The notes under the pieces were generated by a model. It saw only the letters and a list, made by a program, of their open reading frames with translations. It did not search any database and was not told the origin of the DNA. From Paucibacter sp. PLA-PC-4 (GTDB lineage Bacteria; Pseudomonadota; Gammaproteobacteria; Burkholderiales; Burkholderiaceae_C), in NCBI RefSeq assembly GCF_026241155.1, contig NZ_JAPFGP010000022.1:1-64000 (forward strand): a stretch of DNA of 64,000 bases. The letters are read 5' to 3'. Positions within the stretch are counted from its first letter, which is position 1, and every line of letters starts with the position of its first letter. The position numbers and the translations under genes are program-made. Of the stretch, positions 26,363-35,120 are shown piece after piece.

Positions 26363-27877
26363 ACTCCTGAACGGCTCGACGAGATCCTTGCGCCCGGCGA
26401 AGAACTCCGCGACACCAGCGGGGCTGTTGATCCGGCGTTCCATCAGGGCAGGCACCAGCTCGCGAAGCGCCGTCGTACTCAAGGCAGGAGCGCCGCTCAT
26501 CCCTTGTGCTTTGGCGCCGCTGAACCAGACAATGAAGGGGACATGCTGGTCGTCGCTCTTCCCGGCGCTACCGCTGCCAGGGCCGCGCTGGCGCTCGTAG
26601 ACACCGGCCCAAAGTTCCTTCTCGCGCAACCAGTGGTCTGACGTGAGCACCAAGGCGCTGTCACCTCCGGCTCGTTCCAGGGTAGCTCGCAGCTCCGCAA
26701 TCAGGGACTGCATCTGTTGTAGGTTTGCCCGGTAGTCCTCAGCCAGCGAACGCGGCACGGCGCCGGCGGCGGCGACAGGGGGATGCGGAACGTTCAGGTG
26801 CAGCCAGACCATGCTGTTGCGTCGGTCCGCCACTTCGTGGACGGCATGCTCACTCAACTTCTGGTAAGTGCCGCTCCATTGCTGCAGGAAGTCCGAATAG
26901 GGTGAGTCGAACTCTTGTTGGCGCTTGAATGCACGTGACAGTGATGACCACCAGCCCGGGAAGAACTGCACGGGCTCGGCATGACAGGCGCGCGCCGTAC
27001 GAACCACGGCACAGTAGTCGTGATAGAAGCCGACCACTGCATGCGATCGTCCCGTGGATGCCAAGTCCGTGAAGAGCATCGGCGTTGAGGCATCGAACCG
27101 CTCTCCCCGCTCGTTGAGCAAGAAGCCAGAGCCGCCGCTGTCGACTTTTCCGAATCGCTGGCCGGTGAGCATGCCAGGTATGGAGCTGAGAGTGCTCGGT
27201 CCGGCTGGCATGGCGCGCTCGGCAAAAAAGCTCTGAGCCAGCAGTTCGCGCATCGGCTCGGATTCAAAGAGTTGCTCTTTCGTCGAGACCTCAAAATCCC
27301 ATTCGTCGAGAATGAGTACGACTGTGCGGCGTGGCGTGCCCTCGGGAGGTGTCGCGCTGATCATTGCTGCTGCAGGCTGTGGCCGCAGGATGTTCAACAG
27401 GTAACCCGGCATGCCGGGTTGTAGTGCGAAGATGACAAGCACCGTGACGCCACAGGCCGAAGCGAGTCGCCACTGTGTCATCGGCTTGAGACGCCAAACG
27501 GCTGCGATGGCCGCCACGAAGCAAAATCCAAGAAGGCCCGCCTTGAGCAAGGTGTTCAGGACAAGTGTCGAGGCCAGCGAACGCCTGAAGATCTGAAACA
27601 GGCCGACGAACAGCAACAAAAGCAGCAGTCCGCGCGTTGCAGCGGCCAGCCAAGGTGGCCGTCGCTGCTGGTCCAGACAAGCTCCCGCCAAGGCCATGCC
27701 GGAAACGATGCACAGAAGTGCCCAGCCCTCGCGGACGAATGCCGCGGGTTGGAACGCGACATACAGCGAACTGGGGCTTTGAAGAATTGTTTCGCTGAGT
27801 GCGATGGCGGCAAGTGCAGCCAGGCTTAGCAGCGCGTAACGGAGCGCCTGGGCGCTGGGAGAGGGCCAGTGAGTCAT
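26339..27877 (-). CDS. Membrane-anchored sulfatase/alkaline-phosphatase-fold enzyme
   Basis: 512 residues: about five N-terminal hydrophobic helices (residues 10-155), then a periplasmic hydrolase domain starting RRTVVLILDEWDFEVSTKEQ. The nucleophile region is likely GPSTLSSIPGMLTG, with metal-binding residues in SALVLTSDHWLRE and HVPFIVWFSG. This layout is that of EptA/LtaS-type transferases or sulfatases; it could add or remove a group on surface glycan or lipid. Substrate unknown. ATG 27877 lies 4 nt after the upstream gene's stop, so it is in an operon with it. It is convergent with gspF. Confidence 0.75.
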   Translation of the reverse strand: MTHWPSPSAQALRYALLSLAALAAIALSETILQSPSSLYVAFQPAAFVREGWALLCIVSGMALAGACLDQQRRPPWLAAATRGLLLLLLFVGLFQIFRRSLASTLVLNTLLKAGLLGFCFVAAIAAVWRLKPMTQWRLASACGVTVLVIFALQPGMPGYLLNILRPQPAAAMISATPPEGTPRRTVVLILDEWDFEVSTKEQLFESEPMRELLAQSFFAERAMPAGPSTLSSIPGMLTGQRFGKVDSGGSGFLLNERGERFDASTPMLFTDLASTGRSHAVVGFYHDYCAVVRTARACHAEPVQFFPGWWSSLSRAFKRQQEFDSPYSDFLQQWSGTYQKLSEHAVHEVADRRNSMVWLHLNVPHPPVAAAGAVPRSLAEDYRANLQQMQSLIAELRATLERAGGDSALVLTSDHWLREKELWAGVYERQRGPGSGSAGKSDDQHVPFIVWFSGAKAQGMSGAPALSTTALRELVPALMERRINSPAGVAEFFAGRKDLVEPFRSSNGASVH

Positions 27878-27881
27878 CGTG

Positions 27882-29258
27882 TCACCGCCGCCGCAGGCGC
27901 AACAGGCGACGTTGAGTGGAAATAACAATTTCCTGCTGCAGCTCGAACCAGGGCTGAGCCGACGCCAGGAAATAGTTCAGGTCCCAATGGTCATACAAGG
28001 CGATATTGGGTCCGGCGATCTCGATGAATCGAGGGTCGTCGCGTGGCACGAATTCGATCAGCAGCGTATCGCTGCAGTAGTTCGACAAAACGATGAACAG
28101 TTGTGGCAGCGGCAAACGCTCGGTAACGACCAAATGATGGACGACGGCCAACATGAGCACCAGGTCGAAGCGCTGCGCGAAGCGCTCTGGAAGGGGAAGT
28201 GTCTCGGCCAGTTGCCAACCGGTGGCCGGTGTGGGTCGGGCCATATTGGCGTGAAGGCATTGGATGGGGTGCCCTGACGTGCGGCTATGGCGATACAGTG
28301 CATTCAATGCGTTGAGGTCGTCGTCCAACGCAACGATCTGGCGAGCACCGTGCTGCGCAGCAAGCTGAGAGAACTCTCCGCTGTTGGCGCCCACGTCCAA
28401 TACCGAAGCGTAGCGGCCCTCGCTCACAATGCTGGCAACGGCAGTGCGCTTGGCTTCAAGCTCTGCGTCCGCGTAGTGGTCTCGATTGCCGGTATAGGCG
28501 CTCCACGCGCTGAGTTGATGACTGCGGCCATTCAGTCGCGCGACAAAGCCTTGTAGATTGTTCAGCAGCCAGGGAGTTCCATCGCTGGCGTTGCTTGGTG
28601 ATGTGTGGGTCGCGGTGGGGCGGAGGGCTTTGCTGATCCGGCGGCGCTCCAGCCGAGCAGGCAGCCTCACATGCAGCCACATAGCCAGATTCATCTGCGA
28701 GTACCACGGGATGAACGGTGAAATCTCCGCGGCTCGCAACCCGTCTCGGTGCGCGAGGAAAATGTCCCTAGGAGTGCGCCCCAGTTCAGTCACTGCGAGC
28801 AGCGGCAGGATGAAGTGCCGCACGAACTGGCCATAGGCCTGCCAGCCAGGCGCGTCGTCCGCTTGCCGATTTCGCAATGAGAGCAAGTCGCAAAACACGG
28901 GTCTTGTACCGTCAAACAACACATTGTTGGCGGCTGCATCCTTCAGGGTCCAGCCTTGCGCCCAGGCTCGACGTTGAATATCCAGCGTCAACGTTGCGGC
29001 ATCGGCCAGCATGCCGGGCGTCCACTCGAATGGATAGCTGGGCAGAGCAATCCGAGGATGCTCGAGCAGCAGGCCACCCTCCGGTGTCACCTCGACGCTG
29101 ACGGCACCGACAAGCAGACCCTCTTGGGTCAGCTGACGATAGAGATCGCTGTCCAGTAAACGCTCGGTTTGCGCGCGCGCACTGGCATGGACGTGGCGAA
29201 GAATGCGCTGACCGTTGTCTTCCAAGTGCCCAGCGGGGTCACGAAAGCTCACCCTCAT
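27882..29258 (-). CDS. NoeA-like class I SAM-dependent methyltransferase with kinase-like N-terminal region
   Basis: 458 residues. The C-terminal part has a SAM motif ASVLDVGANSGEFSQLAAQH and LVLMLAVVHHLVVTERLPLP. The N-terminal half contains LKDAAANNVLFDGTRPVFCD, which looks like a kinase catalytic loop (Asp...Asn...Asp). This two-part architecture is like the NoeA host-specificity methyltransferase group found near polysaccharide genes. It probably methylates a glycan or glycolipid. It overlaps the small membrane gene upstream by ATGA and lies 4 nt before the sulfatase-like gene. Confidence 0.7.
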   Translation of the reverse strand: MRVSFRDPAGHLEDNGQRILRHVHASARAQTERLLDSDLYRQLTQEGLLVGAVSVEVTPEGGLLLEHPRIALPSYPFEWTPGMLADAATLTLDIQRRAWAQGWTLKDAAANNVLFDGTRPVFCDLLSLRNRQADDAPGWQAYGQFVRHFILPLLAVTELGRTPRDIFLAHRDGLRAAEISPFIPWYSQMNLAMWLHVRLPARLERRRISKALRPTATHTSPSNASDGTPWLLNNLQGFVARLNGRSHQLSAWSAYTGNRDHYADAELEAKRTAVASIVSEGRYASVLDVGANSGEFSQLAAQHGARQIVALDDDLNALNALYRHSRTSGHPIQCLHANMARPTPATGWQLAETLPLPERFAQRFDLVLMLAVVHHLVVTERLPLPQLFIVLSNYCSDTLLIEFVPRDDPRFIEIAGPNIALYDHWDLNYFLASAQPWFELQQEIVISTQRRLLRLRRR

Positions 29259-29461
29259 CAGGAGCGGTCGCGCTTCCAGCGCCTTTTGATGGCGTTCCAG
29301 ATTTCCTTTGGATTGCGCAGGTAGTACAGCGCCCCAACGGCCGCAGCAATCAAGCCCTGGATCAAGAGGTGTGCGGAACCGCCATCAATGTATGCGTAGG
29401 CCGGGCTTAAGGTGGCCCAGAGCATAAGAAGAACCAGTGAAAGATGTCGAACGATGGACAT
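29258..29461 (-). CDS. Small membrane protein with a YIDGG motif
   Basis: 67 residues. A signal/membrane helix (VRHLSLVLLMLWATLSPAYA) is followed by YIDGGSAHLLIQGLIAAAVG and a basic tail (IWNAIKRRWKRDRS). Small proteins with a YIDPG-like motif, a second helix and a basic C-terminus recur in surface-polysaccharide clusters, often next to sulfatase-fold or methyltransferase genes. The function is unknown. ATG 29461 is chosen because it puts the signal helix at the N-terminus; the upstream extension is not hydrophobic. It is the first gene of a three-gene minus-strand operon. Confidence 0.7.
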   Translation of the reverse strand: MSIVRHLSLVLLMLWATLSPAYAYIDGGSAHLLIQGLIAAAVGALYYLRNPKEIWNAIKRRWKRDRS

Positions 29462-29481
29462 GGCAAAGAATCTTGGCGGCA

Positions 29482-31083
29482 ATGATGGTCTCGCATCCTG
29501 CCGCTGGGCAAGCGCTGCACAGTTCAGGAACAAGGAGCGATGTTACCAGCAGCCTCCGGGGGGCAGTCCTAGGAGCCAGGGCCGACTTGTACAATGCGAG
29601 ACGTATAGCTGCGCCACGCACGCCTTTGAAGCTCGCCCGACACACACTATTCAATCTGATTGGGCTTGGCGCTCCTCTATTGCTCGCAGCCGGGGCAATT
29701 CCGGCGCTCTTGGCGGCTCTCGGGAGCGAGCGGTTTGGTCTATTGACGCTGCTCTGGGCCGTCACGAGCTACTTCGGTTTGTTCGACCTCGGCTTGGGGC
29801 GGTCCCTGACGCAACAGTTGTCTATCTTGTTTGATCAAGGTCGTGATGACGAGGTAGGCCCGGCAAGTGCCACTGCATTGGCGCTGATGGCTGTTCTTGG
29901 CAGTATTGGAGGTTGTCTGATGCTGTTGCTGGCGCCTTGGGGCGTCGGCATGCTGAAGATAAGCGCCCACCCCAAGGAGGCGATTCAGGCAGCGATGGTC
30001 ATGGGGCTGGCAATGCCATTCATCGTGCTAACGGCGGGGCTGCGTGGCATGTTGGAGGCGCGTCACGCCTTCTTTGCCCTGAACTGCGTTCGCCTACCGA
30101 TAGGTCTGTGGACTTTCGCGGGGCCATGGTTGGTACTGGTATTCGTCGGCCCGGACTTGGTCTGGATAGCAGGGGCCCTCGCAGGTGGGCGGATGATCGG
30201 CTGTGCAGTCCACGGGGCACTCGTGTGGCGTGCCGTGCCACAGTTGCGTGGCCGTATGCTGCTGCAACGTCAGTGGCTGCGCCCATTCTTGGTGTCCGGA
30301 GGGTGGCTGACACTGAGCAATTTGATCAGCCCGTTCATGGGCTATGCAGACCGATTCCTGATCGGAGCGACGATATCCGCTGCGGCGGTGGCACTCTATG
30401 CCATCCCGCATGAACTTGTGACGAAGATCTGGATTATTCCTGCGGCGATGACCTCCGTACTTTTTCCTGCGTTCGCCGCCACAATTGCTAGGCAGGACCC
30501 GGATGGGTGGCGGATCTTCGACCGTGCTGTCGGGGTCCTATTTCTCTGTGTGCTGCCGATTGCATCCGGGCTCTTCCTGTTTGCCAGCGAGTTGCTGCAA
30601 GCGTGGGTCGGGGAGGGGTTTGCGCGGCAAAGTGCGCCCATTCTGCAGATCTTCGCCATCGGCATCCTGATCAATTGCTTGGCCCACGTTCCGCTGACGT
30701 GGCTGCACGGCGCGGGTTACTACCGGGCTCCGGCCTTGCTCTATTGCATTGAGTTGCCGGTTTTCTTGGTAATGCTATGGTGCTTGTGCACGAGCATGGG
30801 CCTGAAGGGGGCGGCAGTGGCCTGGTTGATCAGGATTTGCGCCGACTCTGCGGCGCTGTTTTACCTTGTGTATCGACATCGGGGTGCTGCAACCGGCCAT
30901 GCAATTGACCTAAACCGCGTTGCGATTTCGTTAGCTGCTGTATTTGCGGCACTTTCATTTGCCGGTGCAGTAATTCCATCAATGCTGATCCGTGCAGCCT
31001 GGTTGATACTGGTTATAGCAATCGTGCTTTCTGTTTGGTGGCGCCTACGCCGCCCGTCTCCCGTCCCCATGCTTCAGTCATGA
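29482..31083 (+). CDS. Oligosaccharide flippase (Wzx-like), second glycan locus
   Basis: Up to 533 residues with 12-14 hydrophobic helices of the MOP flippase superfamily. Family similarity begins near KLARHTLFNLIGLGAPLLLA (about 29629), so the first 48 residues may be untranslated; TTG codons at 29587 and 29626 are alternative starts to ATG 29482. A TACAAT at 29590-29595 could be a -10 box, which would favour TTG 29626. It is divergent from the small membrane gene and overlaps the following GT2 gene by ATGA. Confidence 0.85.
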   Translation: MMVSHPAAGQALHSSGTRSDVTSSLRGAVLGARADLYNARRIAAPRTPLKLARHTLFNLIGLGAPLLLAAGAIPALLAALGSERFGLLTLLWAVTSYFGLFDLGLGRSLTQQLSILFDQGRDDEVGPASATALALMAVLGSIGGCLMLLLAPWGVGMLKISAHPKEAIQAAMVMGLAMPFIVLTAGLRGMLEARHAFFALNCVRLPIGLWTFAGPWLVLVFVGPDLVWIAGALAGGRMIGCAVHGALVWRAVPQLRGRMLLQRQWLRPFLVSGGWLTLSNLISPFMGYADRFLIGATISAAAVALYAIPHELVTKIWIIPAAMTSVLFPAFAATIARQDPDGWRIFDRAVGVLFLCVLPIASGLFLFASELLQAWVGEGFARQSAPILQIFAIGILINCLAHVPLTWLHGAGYYRAPALLYCIELPVFLVMLWCLCTSMGLKGAAVAWLIRICADSAALFYLVYRHRGAATGHAIDLNRVAISLAAVFAALSFAGAVIPSMLIRAAWLILVIAIVLSVWWRLRRPSPVPMLQS

Positions 31084-32003
31084 ATGAGCCCGTACTCGTC
31101 AGCATCGTTACTCCCGTCTACAACCAGGCCGAGTTTCTAGGGGCAACGATAGAGAGCGTGCTGGCGCAAGACTACCCAGCGCTGGAATACATCGTCATCG
31201 ACGATGGGTCGAGCGACGAATCGTTGGCGGTGGCGCAACGGTATGCGGCTGCTTACCCCGGTAGGGTGAGTGTTCATACGCAGGCCAATGTCGGACAGGC
31301 CACGACATTGAATCGTGGCTGGGCGATGTCTCGAGGGCAGATCCTCGCATATTTGAGTTCGGACGATTGCCTGTGCCCGACAGCAGTAAGTACTTTGGTC
31401 AAGGCGCTGGACGACCATCCATCTGCCGCGGTGGCGTACTGCGACTTCTGGCTGATCGATGCCAAGGGTGTGCGTTTGCGCGAAGTCCGTACCGAGAACT
31501 TTGACGAGCGTCGGCTTTGTGTTGATTTGGTCTGCCAACCTGGCGCTGGTGCCTTGTTCCGGCGTACCGTGTTCGAGCAGGTTGGAGGGTGGCAGCCTGG
31601 CTTGCATCAGGTCCCAGACTTCGAATTTTGGCTGCGTGCGGTGCGTATGGGAGAGTTCGTGCGAGTGCCGGAGCGCTTGTCGGAGTACCGCATCCACGAA
31701 GGGCAGGCGTCTTTTGCCATCATCCCCTATGCCCGGGCCGAAGAGATCGTAGGGGTGATGGAAGCCTTCTGGTCTACGCAGGCAGGCGCATTGCAAGGCG
31801 AGAGGGCGATCGCTCGGGCTCTGGCCATTGCGTCGAAGCATCATGCACAGTCAGGCCGAGTCATTGTGGCCCTGCGTCGATTCTTGCAGGCTTTGATCCG
31901 TCATCCCGCACTGGCGCTGGATGCGGGTATCTGGCGTCAGTTGGTTGTCGGCTTTGTGCGGCGCACCTTCTTTCGTCTCAAAGGATCGACACGTTTGGTC
32001 TGA
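31080..32003 (+). CDS. Glycosyltransferase family 2
   Basis: 307 residues. GT-A fold with VSIVTPVYNQAEFLGATIES and YIVIDDGSSDES at the nucleotide site, a divalent-metal motif AYLSSDDCL (about residues 95-103), and an acceptor region LHQVPDFEFWLRAVRMGEFV. It extends a lipid-linked repeat unit on the cytoplasmic side. ATG 31080 overlaps the flippase stop. A GC-rich hairpin lies downstream at 32017-32038. Confidence 0.88.
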   Translation: MNEPVLVSIVTPVYNQAEFLGATIESVLAQDYPALEYIVIDDGSSDESLAVAQRYAAAYPGRVSVHTQANVGQATTLNRGWAMSRGQILAYLSSDDCLCPTAVSTLVKALDDHPSAAVAYCDFWLIDAKGVRLREVRTENFDERRLCVDLVCQPGAGALFRRTVFEQVGGWQPGLHQVPDFEFWLRAVRMGEFVRVPERLSEYRIHEGQASFAIIPYARAEEIVGVMEAFWSTQAGALQGERAIARALAIASKHHAQSGRVIVALRRFLQALIRHPALALDAGIWRQLVVGFVRRTFFRLKGSTRLV

Positions 32004-32016
32004 GCAATATCGTTCA

Positions 32017-32038
32017 ACCCTTGCGCGTGAGCAAGGGT
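32017..32038 (+). other. Intercistronic hairpin
   Basis: An 8-bp perfect stem (ACCCTTGC / GCAAGGGT, loop 6 nt) lies between the GT2 gene and the reductase gene. No T-run follows, so it is more likely an mRNA-processing or stability element than a terminator. Confidence 0.4.
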
Positions 32039-32078
32039 GCGCTCCGACCTCCAATGCTTAACAGTCAGGGAGTTTTTT

Positions 32079-32969
32079 GTGACGAAGCCGTACCGATTGC
32101 TGGTGCTCGGTGCCAATGGAATGCTGGGTCATGCCGTGCTGCGCTGGTTTGCGCGAGATGCCAATTACAGCGTTTGCGGTGTGATGCGCGCAGCGGGCGC
32201 GAGGCGCCAGCTTCAGTTGGCCGCGCCGCGGGCCGAGCTCATTGATGGCGTCGATGTCGGATGCTCCGATCAATTGGCCGGCGTTCTTGCACAGGTAAAG
32301 CCTGATGTTGTCATCAATTGCGTCGGCGTAGTCAAGCAGCTGGCGGCTGCGGACGACCCTCTGATTTCTCTGCCCATCAATGCGCTGCTGCCCCATCGTT
32401 TGGTCAAGCTTTGCCATCTGGCGGGCGCAAGGCTCATCCACGTCAGCACGGACTGTGTCTTCTCGGGCGCAATCGGCGGCTATCGCGAGCATGACCCGGC
32501 AGATGCACGTGATCTCTACGGGCTGAGCAAATTCATGGGTGAGGTCGATGCTGAGCATGCAATCACGCTGCGGACGTCCATCATCGGGCATGAACTTAGC
32601 AGCCGGCACGGCTTGGTCGCTTGGTTTTTGTCGCAGCAGGGTGTTGTTCAGGGATATACGCGGGCGATTTTCTCCGGCCTGCCGACGGTCGAGCTCGCGC
32701 GCGTGATTGAGGAGCATGTTCTGCCCCGCCCTGAGTTGAGAGGCACGTATCATGTTTCGGCGAGCCCCATCAGCAAGTTCGATCTGCTTCGATTGGTCGC
32801 TCAAGAGTATGGGCACTTGCTGGTCGTCGAGCCAAATGATCGTCTGGTGATTGATCGATCTCTCAATTCTGAGAGATTCCAGGAGGCGACGGGATATTCG
32901 CCGCCTGACTGGACTGAACTTGTGCGTCGCATGCGAGACTTTGGCTGGAACACGGCCGAGAAGGGCTGA
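32079..32969 (+). CDS. RmlD-like SDR reductase (WbvR-type, for UDP-4-keto-L-deoxy-HexNAc)
   Basis: 296 residues. The NAD(P)-binding start is YRLLVLGANGMLGHAVLRWF; the catalytic Tyr-x-x-x-Lys is in DLYGLSKFMGEV, as in RmlD (4-keto-rhamnose reductase). No rmlABC genes are nearby. It is instead followed by a CapE-type dehydratase and a 2-epimerase, which matches the WbvB/WbvR/WbvD set for UDP-L-QuiNAc or the CapE/F/G set for UDP-L-FucNAc. It lacks the C-terminal cupin domain of CapF, favouring the WbvR type. GTG 32079 has AGGGA about 7 nt upstream. Confidence 0.8.
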   Translation: MTKPYRLLVLGANGMLGHAVLRWFARDANYSVCGVMRAAGARRQLQLAAPRAELIDGVDVGCSDQLAGVLAQVKPDVVINCVGVVKQLAAADDPLISLPINALLPHRLVKLCHLAGARLIHVSTDCVFSGAIGGYREHDPADARDLYGLSKFMGEVDAEHAITLRTSIIGHELSSRHGLVAWFLSQQGVVQGYTRAIFSGLPTVELARVIEEHVLPRPELRGTYHVSASPISKFDLLRLVAQEYGHLLVVEPNDRLVIDRSLNSERFQEATGYSPPDWTELVRRMRDFGWNTAEKG

Positions 32970-32979
32970 GAAAACTCAG

Positions 32980-33990
32980 ATGTTTACTGACAAAATACTA
33001 TTGATTACGGGTGGGACGGGCAGTTTTGGGAATGCTGTGCTCAGTCGTTTTATGAAATCCGATCTGGCAGAGATACGGATATTCAGTCGAGACGAAAAGA
33101 AGCAGGCTGATATGCGAGCAGCGCTCAACTGCGATAAGGTCAAGTTCTACATCGGCGATGTGCGGGACTATGACAGCGTGCATGACGCCTTGGGTGGTGT
33201 GGACTTCGTTTTTCATGCCGCGGCATTGAAACAGGTGCCGTCGTGTGAGTTCTATCCCATGGAGGCAGTGAAGACGAATGTCATTGGGGCTGAGAACGTC
33301 ATGCGAGCGGCGATGAACCAAGCGGTGAGTCGAGTCGTGGTCCTATCGACGGACAAGGCGGTCTACCCCATCAATGCAATGGGCATGTCCAAAGCCATGA
33401 TGGAAAAGGTGATGGTCGCCAAAGCGAGACTTTGCGACTCGCGCAAAACCATTCTGTGCGCGACCCGATATGGAAACGTGATGGCGTCCAACGGCTCGGT
33501 GATCCCCCTGTTTCTTCAGCAATTGCGGGACGGGCATCCATTGACCGTGACGGACCCAAATATGACCAGATTCCTGATGTCGCTCGAAGATTCGGTGGAT
33601 TTGGTTTTGTACGCTTTTGAGCACGCTAAGCCGGGTGATATTTTTGTGCAGAAGGCCAAGGCCTCAACCGTCGGAGACCTCGCGGAGGCGTTACGCCAAT
33701 TGATCAGTACTGATCACGAGATCAAAGTGATTGGTACTCGGCACGGCGAGAAGCTGTATGAATCCCTTGTCTCCCGTGAGGAAATGGCGCGAGCGGAAGA
33801 TCTGGGTGACTATTTTCGGATACCGGCTGACTCCCGTGACCTGAACTACAACAAGTATTTTGTCGAGGGGCAGACTGGCTTGTCCGCTTTCGATGACTAT
33901 ACGTCGCACAATACTCAACGCCTGTCTGTGGAGGAAGTGAAGCAATTGATGTTGCGGCTGGGTTTGGTAGCGGGGCGGAATAATGCTTAA
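32980..33990 (+). CDS. UDP-GlcNAc 4,6-dehydratase/5-epimerase (CapE/WbjB/WbvB family)
   Basis: 336 residues, the normal size of the soluble family. The Rossmann motif is ILLITGGTGSFGNAVLSRFM, and the active site region is VLSTDKAVYPINAMGMSKAM with the Met-x-x-x-Lys pattern of this group. It converts UDP-GlcNAc to a UDP-4-keto-6-deoxy-L-hexose derivative. GC content is clearly lower than in the housekeeping genes, which suggests transfer of this module. It overlaps the next gene by 8 nt. Confidence 0.9.
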   Translation: MFTDKILLITGGTGSFGNAVLSRFMKSDLAEIRIFSRDEKKQADMRAALNCDKVKFYIGDVRDYDSVHDALGGVDFVFHAAALKQVPSCEFYPMEAVKTNVIGAENVMRAAMNQAVSRVVVLSTDKAVYPINAMGMSKAMMEKVMVAKARLCDSRKTILCATRYGNVMASNGSVIPLFLQQLRDGHPLTVTDPNMTRFLMSLEDSVDLVLYAFEHAKPGDIFVQKAKASTVGDLAEALRQLISTDHEIKVIGTRHGEKLYESLVSREEMARAEDLGDYFRIPADSRDLNYNKYFVEGQTGLSAFDDYTSHNTQRLSVEEVKQLMLRLGLVAGRNNA

Positions 33991-35119
33991 GGTAATGACA
34001 GTTGTGGGTACGCGCCCTGAAATTATTCGGCTGTCGCGCATCATCCCCCAACTGGATCGGTATTGCGAGCATGTGCTGGTGCATACCGGCCAGAATTACG
34101 ACTATGAGTTGAATGAGGTCTTTTTTAAGGATCTTGGCATACGCAAGCCGGACCATTTCCTGTCGGCAGCGGGGTCAACAGCGGCGCAAACTATCGCTCT
34201 GGTGATAGCGGCTGTGGACCAGGTGCTGGAGGTGGTGCAGCCTGATGCCCTGCTTGTTTTGGGTGATACCAATAGTTGCTTGTCAGTCATTGCCGCAAAG
34301 CGACGCAAGATCCCTATCTTTCATATGGAGGCGGGCAACCGTTGCTTTGACTTCCGTGTGCCGGAGGAGATAAACCGTCGCATCGTTGACCACACGGCGG
34401 ATATCCACCTGACTTACAGTCATATTGCCAAGGACTACCTGCTGCGCGAAGGCCTGCCCGGAGATCAGATCATTTGCACCGGTAGCCCCATGCGGGAGGT
34501 CCTAGAGCACAACAGGCCGGCAATTGATGCGTCATCTGTGCTTGAGCGCCTGGGGCTAACCTCGGAGCAGTATTTTCTCGTGAGCGCGCATCGGGAAGAG
34601 AATGTGGACTCGACGGTGAATCTGACGCGACTGCTGGGTGTGCTCAACGCGCTGGCAGAGCGGTTCTCGCTTCCGGTGGTAGTTTCGACACACCCGAGGA
34701 CTCGCAAGCGCTTGGACGAGCAGGCCCAGGCGCAGCCCATGCATTCGCTGGTTAGCTTCATGAAGCCATTTGGCTTTCACGATTATGTCCGCTTGCAGAC
34801 TTGTGCGCGGGCAGTGCTATCGGACAGCGGAACCATCACTGAGGAGTCGTCCATTCTGAACTTTCCTGCCCTGAGCCTGCGCGAGGTTCACGAGCGCCCT
34901 GAAGGCTTCGAGGAGGCCGCCGTGATGATGGTCGGATTGAACCAAGAGCGGGTGCTGGATGCGCTGCGCATCCTCGAGCAGCAGCCTCGAGGATCAACCC
35001 GTCTGCTGCGCCTTGTCTCTGACTACGCCGCGGACAATGTGTCAGACAAGGTGTTACGCATAATTGTCAGCTACACGGACTTCGTTAACCGCAGGGTGTG
35101 GAATAAACCGACCTTCTGA
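33983..35119 (+). CDS. wecB: UDP-HexNAc 2-epimerase (WecB/CapG/WbjD family)
   Basis: 378 residues, typical for non-hydrolysing UDP-GlcNAc 2-epimerases. VMTVVGTRPEIIRLSRIIPQ opens the GT-B-like fold; HTGQNYDYELNEVFF, FHMEAGNRCFDFRVPEEINR and DSGTITEESSILNFP carry the conserved catalytic and UDP-binding residues. In this context it likely inverts C2 of the UDP-L-6-deoxy-HexNAc made by the two genes upstream, rather than making UDP-ManNAc; WecB itself is the alternative. The stop is 1 nt from the convergent glycosyltransferase gene. Confidence 0.88.
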   Translation: MLKVMTVVGTRPEIIRLSRIIPQLDRYCEHVLVHTGQNYDYELNEVFFKDLGIRKPDHFLSAAGSTAAQTIALVIAAVDQVLEVVQPDALLVLGDTNSCLSVIAAKRRKIPIFHMEAGNRCFDFRVPEEINRRIVDHTADIHLTYSHIAKDYLLREGLPGDQIICTGSPMREVLEHNRPAIDASSVLERLGLTSEQYFLVSAHREENVDSTVNLTRLLGVLNALAERFSLPVVVSTHPRTRKRLDEQAQAQPMHSLVSFMKPFGFHDYVRLQTCARAVLSDSGTITEESSILNFPALSLREVHERPEGFEEAAVMMVGLNQERVLDALRILEQQPRGSTRLLRLVSDYAADNVSDKVLRIIVSYTDFVNRRVWNKPTF

Positions 35120-35120
35120 A

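Noticed and set aside
32079-32969. rmlD of the dTDP-rhamnose pathway
   Set aside because: The fold matches RmlD, but rmlA, rmlB and rmlC are missing and the neighbours are UDP-HexNAc enzymes.
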